Shown here: piece by piece, positions 57,023-64,000 of the stretch
Position numbering within the stretch: the first letter of the stretch is position 1
Layout of the letters: the number at the start of each line of letters is the position of its first letter
DNA from: Arthrobacter russicus
GTDB taxonomy: Bacteria; Actinomycetota; Actinomycetes; Actinomycetales; Micrococcaceae
Direction of reading: 5' to 3'
Length of the DNA stretch: 64,000 nt
Assembly (NCBI RefSeq): GCF_031454135.1
Contig: NZ_JAVDQF010000001.1
Coordinates: 186,001-250,000, forward strand
Notes under the pieces: model-generated
The model's database searches: none
The model's input: only the letters and a program-made list of their open reading frames with translations
Told to the model about the DNA's origin: nothing
Translations under genes and position numbers: made by a program

Positions 57023-58030
57023 ATGGCGCTACTGAATCCAGGATCGACCGGGACCGGTTCGTCCAGCAATTCCCCGCTCGTGCCGCAAAGCGTCGATGCT
57101 TTGCTGACCAGTTCGGCGATCTTCCTGGTAGTGGTGGTCAATGAAGATGCCGAGGCCATGGCCTCGGCCCGGGAAACCTTGGCAGGCCTGTCGGACCTGG
57201 TCAAGACCGTGGGCTTCCGTGACACCGCTGCGCAATTGTCCTGCACGGTAGGCATCGGCAGTCGGATCTGGCATCCTTTGACCGGCCGCGAGGCACCCGC
57301 CGAATTGCACCGGTTTCCGCAGATCAGCGGGCCGACGCACACCGCGGTGTCCACGCCGGGAGATCTGCTTTTCCATATCCGTGCCGAACGCGAAGACCTG
57401 TGTTTCGAGTTCGAACGGCTCCTGCTCCGGGACTTGGGTTCCGCGGTCACCGTCGTCGATGAGGTTTCCGGCTTCCGCTATTTCGACTCCCGGGACCTTC
57501 TGGGCTTTGTTGACGGAACGGCAAACCCAGTGGGTCCGGATCTGCCGGACGCCACGTTGGTGTCCGAAGAAGACCCGGAATTCGCCGGCGGCAGCTATGT
57601 CGTGGTGCAGAAGTACCTGCACTCTTTGGACTCCTGGCAGCGGCTGAGCACGGAGCAACAAGAAGCGATCATCGGCCGGACCAAGCCGGACAACGTCGAA
57701 CTTGCCGATGCCGATTCCGGGCAGAAATCGCACAAGACCCTCGCCACGATCGAAGACGAGCAAGGCGAACACGACATCCTGCGGGACAACATGCCGTTCG
57801 GCCGGCCGGGCAATGGCGAGTTCGGCACCTATTTCATCGGCTACACCCGGCGCCTCTGGGTGCTCGAGCGGATGCTGGAGCGGATGTTCCTCGGCGACCC
57901 GCCCGGCCTCCACGATCGAATCCTGGATTTTTCCACGGCGCACACCGGAACCACCTTCTTCGCTCCGACGGCGACTCTGCTGGCGGGTTTGGGAGATCTT
58001 CCGGACCAATCGGCGGGCGCTGCCGGCTAA
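57023..58030 (+). CDS. Dye-decolorizing (DyP) type heme peroxidase
   Basis: A 335-residue heme peroxidase. The DyP signature GFVDGTANP has the catalytic Asp at about residue 164; the proximal His lies in GEHDILRDNMPFG, and IGYTRRLWVLERML provides the distal Arg region. No twin-arginine signal is present, so it is cytoplasmic or an encapsulin cargo (no encapsulin gene is in the window). It would use H2O2 to oxidise aromatic or dye-like compounds. GAAGGGA precedes the ATG. Confidence 0.94.
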   Translation: MALLNPGSTGTGSSSNSPLVPQSVDALLTSSAIFLVVVVNEDAEAMASARETLAGLSDLVKTVGFRDTAAQLSCTVGIGSRIWHPLTGREAPAELHRFPQISGPTHTAVSTPGDLLFHIRAEREDLCFEFERLLLRDLGSAVTVVDEVSGFRYFDSRDLLGFVDGTANPVGPDLPDATLVSEEDPEFAGGSYVVVQKYLHSLDSWQRLSTEQQEAIIGRTKPDNVELADADSGQKSHKTLATIEDEQGEHDILRDNMPFGRPGNGEFGTYFIGYTRRLWVLERMLERMFLGDPPGLHDRILDFSTAHTGTTFFAPTATLLAGLGDLPDQSAGAAG

Positions 58031-58035
58031 GCGCA

Positions 58036-58722
58036 TTGCCGGACACCCCCCCGGATCAACCGGCGCACGGACTGAGCTGGTTCGACGCGGTTGACTGGTG
58101 CAACCGGGCGTCGGAACTCGTCGGGTTGCGGCCCGCGTGCCGACGCAGCGGCCGAACCGTCGACTGGAACCCGGCAGCCGACGGCTATCGTCTGCCATCC
58201 GAAGCCGAGTGGGAATTCGCTTGCCCTGCCGGCAGCACCGGACCGGGCTACGGTCCGCTCCACGACATCGCATGGACTGCAGCAGACGGTTTGCCCGGCC
58301 CTGCCCGGGTGGCGCGGAAACTGCCCAACCGGTTTGGCCGCTACGACACGCTGGGCAATGTCTGGGAATGGTGCTGGGACTATGCCGATCCGGCCAGATA
58401 TTCGGACTACCGGTCGTTCCGGGGCGGCGGCTGGGCGGATCAGGCCTGGCATGTCCGGGCCTCAGTGCGGCGGAGCAGTGCTCCGGAGGTATCGCTCGAA
58501 GACCTCGGCTTCCGGATCGTCTGCGGCCCGGCGGCTGCGGAAAACGGCGCTGCCGCCCAGGGCTGGTCGGCGGCCGCAGACCAGCCCTGGGCGAAAACCA
58601 AAGGTCCGCTGCCGGTCTGTTGGACTCCGTTGCGCGTGGCGGAGAGAACGGCAACGCCAAGTGGGCGAGCCTCTCGAGCGGGATCTGGCCCGGTTCGGCC
58701 AGATCCCGGCGCGCGACCCTGA
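58036..58722 (+). pseudogene. N-terminally truncated formylglycine-generating-enzyme-like (SUMF1/EgtB fold) gene
   Basis: The frame from a TTG at 58036 has the family core: LSWFDAVDWCNRAS, YRLPSEAEWEFAC, NVWEWCWDYAD, SFRGGGWADQAWHVRASVRR and the end block DLGFRIVCGP (ending near 58530). The first 50 or more residues of the family (the strand region before the WFDAV block) are absent because DyP ends just five bases upstream. Beyond GFRIV the frame runs on for about 60 senseless codons through a terminator hairpin. Both ends thus look broken, so I call it a pseudogene; a short shortened-but-live protein is possible. Confidence 0.65.
58554..58593 (+). terminator. Terminator inside the SUMF1-like frame
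   Basis: A perfect 15-bp stem (58554-58568 with 58579-58593), 10-nt loop. It falls after the last conserved codon of the SUMF1-like domain and would end the DyP transcript. Confidence 0.8.
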
Positions 58723-58818
58723 ACTGCGCCACCCTGACCTGCGCGATGCCGACCTGTTAGTATGCAGAACAGGCTTTGCGCCATTTTTCGACCAGCTACG
58801 AAGTTCCCCGGGGCCAGT

Positions 58819-59205
58819 ATGAGAATCCATCTGTCCAGCGTTTTCGTCGACGACCAGGACCATGCGCTGCAGTTCTACACCGAAATCCTCGGCTTCATCA
58901 AGAAGACCGAGGTGCCGCTGGGCAAGGACCGCTGGTTGACTGTGGTCTCCGCAGAAGATCCGGACGGCACTGAATTGTTGCTTGAGCCTTCGGGCCATCC
59001 TGCGGTGAAACCGTATCGCGATGCCTTGGTCAAAGACGGCATTCCGCTGGCTTCTTTCGCGGTGCCGGACGTCGCCGCCGAGTTCACCCGGTTACGCGCC
59101 CTGGGCGTGCGGTTCACCCAGGAACCGCTGTCCATGGGACCGGTCACCACGGCGGTCTTCGACGACACTTGTGGCAATTTGATCCAGATCGTGCATTCCG
59201 AGTAA
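58819..59205 (+). CDS. VOC (glyoxalase-like) family protein
   Basis: A 128-residue VOC module beginning MRIHLSSVFVDDQDHALQFY and containing FIKKTEVPLGKDRWLTVVSA. DGTELLLEPSGH and FDDTCGNLIQIV are the later family blocks. Possible metal positions are His4, Glu and the final Gln. The enzyme activity is not predictable. An ATG at 58762 is in frame but less likely; TAGTAT at 58756-58761 may be the promoter -10. Confidence 0.85.
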   Translation: MRIHLSSVFVDDQDHALQFYTEILGFIKKTEVPLGKDRWLTVVSAEDPDGTELLLEPSGHPAVKPYRDALVKDGIPLASFAVPDVAAEFTRLRALGVRFTQEPLSMGPVTTAVFDDTCGNLIQIVHSE

Positions 59206-59241
59206 GCCGAAGGCTGGCGCAGCGGTCCCGGATGGAGCAGG

Positions 59242-59811
59242 ATGGACCCCGTGGCCAATCAACCCGAGCGCTGGACCGAAGCAACCGTGTACCCCGACAT
59301 GTGGGCGGATCCGGACCAGGATCCGCGCAATAGCGAAGGGGTCTCACCGGATGGCGAACTCGCCACCCTGCAGGACTACATGCAGCATTATCGGTTGACC
59401 ATCCTGATGAAATGCGAAGGTCTCAACGCCGAGCAACTCGCCCGACGCTCGGTACCGCCGTCGACGATGTCTTTGCTCGGCTTGCTCCGGCACCTGGTCG
59501 AAGTGGAGCGCGATTGGCACAACTGGATCGGCGACGGCGAACCGCTGCCGAAGCTTTACGGCAGGCGCGACGCCGATTTCGACGATGTGGTCGCCGAGCA
59601 GAGCATGGTCGACGCCGCCTATGCGGACCTCAGCAGGGAACAAGCTGCCACCGACGCCGCGCTGGCCGCACATCCCGATCTGGGCGAACGGGTCGGCGCC
59701 GAGCAGATTGCGGTACGCGAATTGATGGTGCACCGGATCGAAGAATACGCCAGGCATTGCGGGCACGCCGACCTGCTGCGCGAATGCATCGACGGACGAA
59801 TTGGGCAATAG
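59242..59811 (+). CDS. DinB family protein (DUF664)
   Basis: A 189-residue four-helix protein of the DinB/mycothiol-maleylpyruvate-isomerase superfamily. The three metal-ligand His occur in LLRHLVEVERDWHNW and ARHCGHADLLRECIDG. Many members act as mycothiol-dependent transferases, which fits an actinobacterium, but the substrate is unknown. GGAG lies five bases before the ATG. It lies 36 bp after the VOC gene. Confidence 0.88.
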   Translation: MDPVANQPERWTEATVYPDMWADPDQDPRNSEGVSPDGELATLQDYMQHYRLTILMKCEGLNAEQLARRSVPPSTMSLLGLLRHLVEVERDWHNWIGDGEPLPKLYGRRDADFDDVVAEQSMVDAAYADLSREQAATDAALAAHPDLGERVGAEQIAVRELMVHRIEEYARHCGHADLLRECIDGRIGQ

Positions 59812-59835
59812 CCGCAGGCACGCCGGGCAGCCGGT

Positions 59836-60477
59836 TCAGCGACGGTAAGTGAGGTGCAGCACGCCGCTCTCCGCGGCCTCCGAAGTCACCGAGTAGTCGG
59901 CCTCCAGGCCACGCAGGTCATCCCAGAGCCGGATTCCCTGGCCGAGCAGAATCGGCGTGATCCCGACATGCAGCTGATCGACCAAGCCGGCCTTCAAAAA
60001 CTGCCGCGCCGTGGTGACGCCGCCACCGACCCGGACGTCTTTGCCCTGCGCCACCGCCTGGGCACGGGCAAGCACGTCGGCCGGCTCCGCGGACAGGAAC
60101 TCGAACGACGTGCCACCCGCCATCTGCAGCGTCGGGCGGGAAACGTGAGTCAGCACGAAAACCGGCACGCCGAACGGTGGTTCCTCGCCCCACCATCCGC
60201 GCCAATCCGGGTCATCCGGAAAATTGTGCAGGCCGAACATCCCGGCGCCCATGATTTCGGCGCCGATTCCCTCGAAGTAGGCCGCTGCGTACTTGTCGTC
60301 GACGCCGGTGGTGCCGGCGCCGTCCGTCTCGTGCAGCACCCGTGCGCGAAATGTCCGGGTAGCCACATACGGTGCGACGAGACGCCCCCAGTCCTGGCCC
60401 ATCGGTTCTTCGGGGGTTTGATCGGTGGTGGTCGCGAAACCATCGAGCGAAATATTCAGATCAACGCGGACGGCCAT
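59836..60477 (-). CDS. Dihydrofolate reductase family protein (RibD C-terminal fold)
   Basis: A 213-residue protein of the DHFR/RibD-C superfamily. MAVRVDLNISLDGFA opens the fold, GAGMFGLHNF gives the nucleotide-site region, and VRVGGGVTTARQFLKAGLVD is diagnostic. These are NADPH-dependent reductases of unknown substrate in actinobacteria. The ATG at 60477 has AGGAGG upstream. It is convergent with DinB with 25 bases between. Confidence 0.88.
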   Translation of the reverse strand: MAVRVDLNISLDGFATTTDQTPEEPMGQDWGRLVAPYVATRTFRARVLHETDGAGTTGVDDKYAAAYFEGIGAEIMGAGMFGLHNFPDDPDWRGWWGEEPPFGVPVFVLTHVSRPTLQMAGGTSFEFLSAEPADVLARAQAVAQGKDVRVGGGVTTARQFLKAGLVDQLHVGITPILLGQGIRLWDDLRGLEADYSVTSEAAESGVLHLTYRR

Positions 60478-60598
60478 GGTTCCTCCTGTTGTGCGCTTTT
60501 GTCTGTACTGTACTCGCTGGCGGCACGGGGTTGCGGCGGCGACGGTAGTATGGATGAATTGCCGCGCGGGGGATCGTGGCTTCCCGGAAAGAGGACCG

Positions 60599-61885
60599 AT
60601 GTTCAACGCAATACTGCTTCCCTTCCGGCACCGGCTGAGGATCCGGGAAAACATCCGGGAATCGCTCATCGTGCTGCCGATCGCGGGGCTGGTCGGCTCA
60701 CTGCTCCTGGCCGTTTTGACCGTGACTATCGATACATATGTCTCACAGTCGCTGACGCCCGGTTTGGACGATCTGGCGGAATCCAGCAAGACCGTGATTG
60801 CCGCCGTCGGCCCGGCCATCCTGACCTTCCTCGGCGTGGTTTTCAGCATCACCCTGGTCGCCCTGCAGATGAGCAGCGGGCAACTTTCCCCCCGGGTGGT
60901 GAGACTTTTCGTGCGCAACCGAATCGTCAAGCTGACTTTCACCTTTTTCATCGCCACCTTCTGCTACACGCTTCTGGTGCAGTACCTCTCGGTCCGGGAA
61001 TCGTCGGTCCAGGGCGGCCAGTTCATTCCGTTCCTTTCCGGGCTGGTCACCATGCTGCTGGTGATCACGGATCTGATTCTCTTCGTGAGCTATGTGCACA
61101 GCACGATCAAGATGATGCGGCTCGTCGAAGTGATCAATGTGGTGACCCGGGAGACCCTGGCGCTGATCAAGGAGTATCAAAAAGGCAGCTATCTGGCGAG
61201 CACGGATCGGCCTGCCCGCTCGACCGACGTGGTGCGCTACCGGGGCAGGCCCGGGGCGCTCTGCGAAATCGACCTGCGGCGCCTGACCCGGCACGCCCGC
61301 AAACGCGATTTGTGCCTGCACTTGCTGGTTCGGCCCGGCGACTACCTGGTCGAGGGTACCCCGGTGTTCGGCTATTCCGGCTCCGGCCAGCCAAGCGGGC
61401 GTTTGCTGGTCGACTCGCTCGACGTCGGGGAGGAGCGCTCCATGCAGCGGGATATCTCCTTCGGGTTCCGGCAGATTGCGGACATCGGCGTCCGGGCACT
61501 CTCCCCGGCGGTCAACGACCCGACGACTGCGGTCCAGTGCATCGATCGATTGCAGGCCCTGCTCCGCGCGGCGGCGAGAATACCCGAGGGGCTGCGGGCC
61601 CATTCCGACCGGACCGGCGAAGTCCGCTTGATCGAGGAGTTGCCCACCTGGGGCTCACTCATAGACCTGGCATTTTCGGAAATGCGCCAATACGGAGCCG
61701 ATGCCGCCCAGGTGACCCGTCGGCTGGCCGCGGTTTACACCGATTTCACCGAAAGCAAGCTCCCGGATCCGGAATCGGTGGTTTCCAAGCATATGAAGCT
61801 GCTCACGTTGTCGATGGAAGAAAAGGTCAACGACCAGGAATTGCGCCGCTTCGCTTTGACCCCGGATCGGCAAGGAATCGGCTGA
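60599..61885 (+). CDS. DUF2254 membrane protein
   Basis: A 428-residue protein. Four transmembrane helices lie in the N-terminal half (about residues 23-45, 63-90, 110-130 and 142-165) and a soluble domain follows. RDISFGFRQIADIGVRALSPAVNDPTTAVQCID is the DUF2254 hallmark. Function unknown; channel-like or envelope roles have been suggested. The ATG at 60599 has AGAGGA just upstream. It precedes a riboswitch-controlled exchanger on the same strand. Confidence 0.88.
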   Translation: MFNAILLPFRHRLRIRENIRESLIVLPIAGLVGSLLLAVLTVTIDTYVSQSLTPGLDDLAESSKTVIAAVGPAILTFLGVVFSITLVALQMSSGQLSPRVVRLFVRNRIVKLTFTFFIATFCYTLLVQYLSVRESSVQGGQFIPFLSGLVTMLLVITDLILFVSYVHSTIKMMRLVEVINVVTRETLALIKEYQKGSYLASTDRPARSTDVVRYRGRPGALCEIDLRRLTRHARKRDLCLHLLVRPGDYLVEGTPVFGYSGSGQPSGRLLVDSLDVGEERSMQRDISFGFRQIADIGVRALSPAVNDPTTAVQCIDRLQALLRAAARIPEGLRAHSDRTGEVRLIEELPTWGSLIDLAFSEMRQYGADAAQVTRRLAAVYTDFTESKLPDPESVVSKHMKLLTLSMEEKVNDQELRRFALTPDRQGIG

Positions 61886-62012
61886 TTCCGGTCGATCGGG
61901 GGAGCCCCGGCAAAGGCTCTACGAACACTGCATCCGCCGCCTCGAAATGTGTGGCATCTCCAACTCTCAGTTGTGCGTTGACACACCGAGAACCCGTTCG
62001 GGAGGCTTGAAA
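61886..62012. other. Gap before the riboswitch
   Basis: 127 bp with no gene. TTGACA at 61979-61984 may be the -35 of the exchanger transcript, although a good -10 at 17-18 bp is not visible. Confidence 0.35.
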
Positions 62013-62129
62013 GCGAAGGGGAGTAGTTCCGTCCGGCCGAGCGGCCGGACGCGTTGCGTCGACATGCTGGCGGTCATCAGGACCTGCCCGGTGCAACACC
62101 TCGGTCCTCGAGGCGAACGAGACCTTCGG
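62013..62129 (+). ncRNA. yybP-ykoY-type manganese riboswitch
   Basis: The two conserved pieces of this riboswitch class are present: AAGGGGAGTAG (62016-62026) and CGAGACCTTCG (62118-62128). The closing stem P1 forms from CGAAGG (62014-62019) with CCTTCG (62123-62128). A long hairpin GTCCGGCC/GGCCGGAC (62031-62050) sits in the variable part. It lies 67 bp before the exchanger ATG. This class senses Mn2+ and usually turns on an exporter. Confidence 0.85.
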
Positions 62130-62196
62130 CAGCCTCTGCGCGCGGCCGAAGCATCCCCGGTGCTCGCGACCGCGTCCGAACCAAGGACCTCACCTT

Positions 62197-63450
62197 ATGC
62201 GCGCATCCGCTTGGTCGAAAATCGGCCTCTGTTTGGCCATCGCTCTTCCCGCCATCATTTTCCGGATCACCGGCTTCGCGCCGAATCCGGTGATCGACCT
62301 TTTCATTTTCGGCGCCGCGGTGGTCGCCGCGTCCTTCCTGCTCGCGTGGGGCGCCGAAGCTGCACAGAAAGACATTTCGGGCGCTCTCGCGATCGCCATC
62401 CTGGCCTTGATCGCGGTGCTTCCCGAATACGCCGTCGACCTCTACTACGCCTTCCGCTCCGGCAGCGATTCGGCCTACGAGCAATACGCTGCGGCGAATA
62501 TGACCGGCTCCAACCGGTTACTGCTGGGTTTCGGCTGGGCGCTCGTGGTGATCGTCGCCCTGTCCGTGGCCAAGCGTGCCGCCAAGCGCGGCGAGGGGCC
62601 GCTTGAGGCTACCAAGGTACTGGTGCTGGACAAGAGCATGCGGCTCGACGTCGGGTTCCTGGCCGTGCTGGCGATCCTCGCCTTCGGGATTCCGCTGCTG
62701 GGCTCGATTCCGATCTGGTACGGCGCAGTGTTGATCTTCGCCTTCGGCTTCTACCTCTGGCGCGCAAGCCAGGTACACGACGAGGACGAAGAGGAACTGG
62801 TCGGGATGGCGGCGGAGATCGGGAATCTGCCCCGGACCCGGCGGCGCTGGACGGTCGCTGCGCTCTTCGTGGTGGCTGCCGCGATCATCCTGACCTCGGC
62901 GGAGCCGTTTGCTGAATCGCTGGTGATCTCCGGTTCCGCGCTCGGCATCGACCCGTTCTTCCTGGTCCAATGGCTCGCGCCGCTGGCATCGGAAGCCCCC
63001 GAGTTCATCATTGCGATCATGTTCGCGCTGCGCGGTATGGGCGCCGCTGCGATCGGCACCCTGATCGCTTCGAAGATCAACCAGTGGAGCCTTTTGGTCG
63101 GCTCGCTGCCGATCGCGCATGTACTCGGCGGAGGCACCTCTGGCGGGCTTCCGCTCGACGCGCGGCAGATCGAGGAATTCACCTTGACCGCGACGCAGAC
63201 CGTGCTCGGCGTGGCGATCATCATCGGCCTGCGCTTCCACCGCTGGTCGGCACTGGCGCTGGGTGCGCTGTTCCTGGTCCAGTTCTTCGTCACCGACACT
63301 TCCGGCCGTTACGTGCTCAGCATCATCCAGGTGCTCGCGGCGCTGCCGCTGCTCTGGATCCACCGCCGCGACATCCTGCCCACGCTGGCAGCGCCATTCC
63401 GCCGTCCGTCGCGCAAACCAGCGCCAGAACCGGAATCGATCAAGCTCTAG
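62197..63450 (+). CDS. CaCA family cation exchanger (Na+/Ca2+ exchanger type), probable Mn2+ exporter
   Basis: A 417-residue polytopic protein with about eleven hydrophobic segments. The two alpha-repeats carry the conserved Glu in LIAVLPEYAVDLYYA (about residue 75) and LASEAPEFIIAIMFA (about 265), the CaCA transport motifs. A cytoplasmic loop with DEDEEEL joins the halves. Because a manganese-type riboswitch precedes it, Mn2+ efflux is the most likely job; Ca2+ transport is the alternative. Only 47 bp separate it from the next gene. Confidence 0.9.
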   Translation: MRASAWSKIGLCLAIALPAIIFRITGFAPNPVIDLFIFGAAVVAASFLLAWGAEAAQKDISGALAIAILALIAVLPEYAVDLYYAFRSGSDSAYEQYAAANMTGSNRLLLGFGWALVVIVALSVAKRAAKRGEGPLEATKVLVLDKSMRLDVGFLAVLAILAFGIPLLGSIPIWYGAVLIFAFGFYLWRASQVHDEDEEELVGMAAEIGNLPRTRRRWTVAALFVVAAAIILTSAEPFAESLVISGSALGIDPFFLVQWLAPLASEAPEFIIAIMFALRGMGAAAIGTLIASKINQWSLLVGSLPIAHVLGGGTSGGLPLDARQIEEFTLTATQTVLGVAIIIGLRFHRWSALALGALFLVQFFVTDTSGRYVLSIIQVLAALPLLWIHRRDILPTLAAPFRRPSRKPAPEPESIKL

Positions 63451-63497
63451 GCGCACCAGTACCCCGATTCGGCAACCCAGCTAGGAGAAATGAACCC

Positions 63498-64000
63498 ATG
63501 AGCAAGAACCGTGACCGGCTGATCAGGCTGGCTTCGCAGGCCATCAAAAAGGCGACGAGTAGCGGCAGCAGTGGCTCCGGTTCCAGTGGCACCGATTGGC
63601 GAGCCATCGTCCGGAAAACCGCGGAGACGTTGACCGGAGACGGCCGTCCGGGCAGCCAGCCCAACAGCCAGCCAGCGGGTTCGCCCGGCTTCGGTGCGGG
63701 CTCGGGCATCGGCAATCCGCAGCCCGGGCGAGCGGCCCCGGCCGCCGATGCTGCGGCGATTGCCCGCTACGACTACCTGGTCAGGACCGCCGACCCGGCC
63801 AACCTGGAGCGCATCCACCAGGAAGCGTTCGGCTCGCTGACTCCGGCGCAACGCGATGTGGTCGAAAGACGGATGCGCGAGGAGTTGCCGGCACACGAAC
63901 GTCCGCAGACCGCGACCTCGCAGGATCTGGCCCGTGCGGCCACCCGCGCGGAAAGCATGCGGCCGGGTCGGATGCGGGGTCTGTTGGCCAGGGCCGGGAC
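63498..64000 (+). CDS. Small actinobacterial protein of unknown function (partial, right edge)
   Basis: At least 167 codons, open at the window edge. A helical N-terminus (MSKNRDRLIRLASQAIKKAT) is followed by a Ser/Gly stretch, TDWRAIVRKTAETLTGDGRP, a Gly/Pro-rich linker (about residues 50-85) and a C-terminal domain AIARYDYLVRTADPANLERI with ELPAHERP. Homologues in Arthrobacter are, I believe, often labelled cation-transporting ATPase, but there are no transmembrane helices or ATPase motifs, so that label is not supported. AGGAGAAA precedes the ATG. Confidence 0.75.
   Translation, partial: MSKNRDRLIRLASQAIKKATSSGSSGSGSSGTDWRAIVRKTAETLTGDGRPGSQPNSQPAGSPGFGAGSGIGNPQPGRAAPAADAAAIARYDYLVRTADPANLERIHQEAFGSLTPAQRDVVERRMREELPAHERPQTATSQDLARAATRAESMRPGRMRGLLARAG

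Overview
The window is about 63% GC and reads as one stretch of an actinobacterial chromosome. The gene order leuS, DegV, comEA, comEC, holA, rpsT(-), lepA, hemW, hrcA, dnaJ, rsmE, phoH, ybeY, CorC, era, leuA, recO, uppS is that of Micrococcales. An Arthrobacter-like Micrococcaceae, perhaps near Psychromicrobium or Renibacterium, fits best; this placement is inference from synteny, GTG/TTG starts and family content. No rRNA, tRNA, IS element, prophage or CRISPR was seen.

Layout. 0-8 kb: the 5' end of putA, then leuS, a DegV protein, the DNA-uptake pair comEA and comEC (comEC without its C-terminal metallo-beta-lactamase domain) and holA. 8-17 kb: rpsT and lepA divergent, hemW, two small conserved proteins, then hrcA-dnaJ-rsmE behind a CIRCE element. 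17-25 kb: a GerMN-type lipoprotein with an apparent ATT start, the phoH-ybeY-corC-era run with overlapping genes, an LCP cell-wall ligase and an M13 peptidase. 25-34 kb: leuA behind a leucine leader peptide and nested hairpins, recO-uppS, two paralogous hydrolases, pyrD, DUF3043, an M20 dipeptidase and erpA. 34-44 kb: the respiratory core, ctaC-ctaD-ctaF on + and ctaE-qcrC-qcrA-qcrB on -, separated by a GntR regulator and a VOC protein and bounded by strong terminators. 44-50 kb: trpD, a RAM-only Lrp protein, an ECF sigma/anti-sigma pair, and an ArsR-SRPBCC pair divergent from a degenerate hydrolase.

50-64 kb is a looser accessory region: sugar-phosphate isomerase, PoxB, small membrane proteins, VOC/DinB/DHFR-like/GNAT proteins, a squalene-cyclase-like protein, a DyP peroxidase preceded by a Lys/Glu-rich microprotein, and several gene remnants (methyltransferase, Gfo/Idh oxidoreductase, formylglycine-generating-enzyme-like). 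It ends with a cation exchanger behind a yybP-ykoY-type manganese riboswitch.

Regulation visible in the sequence includes CIRCE control of hrcA-dnaJ, a leucine attenuator, the Mn2+ riboswitch, an ArsR operator, and a recurring leaderless promoter layout (TANNNT, 6-7 nt, then ATG/GTG) at fourteen starts. The best candidates for further study are the Mn2+-riboswitch exchanger, the truncated comEC, the ATT-start lipoprotein and the microprotein-DyP unit. I found no convincing wholly new multi-gene system.
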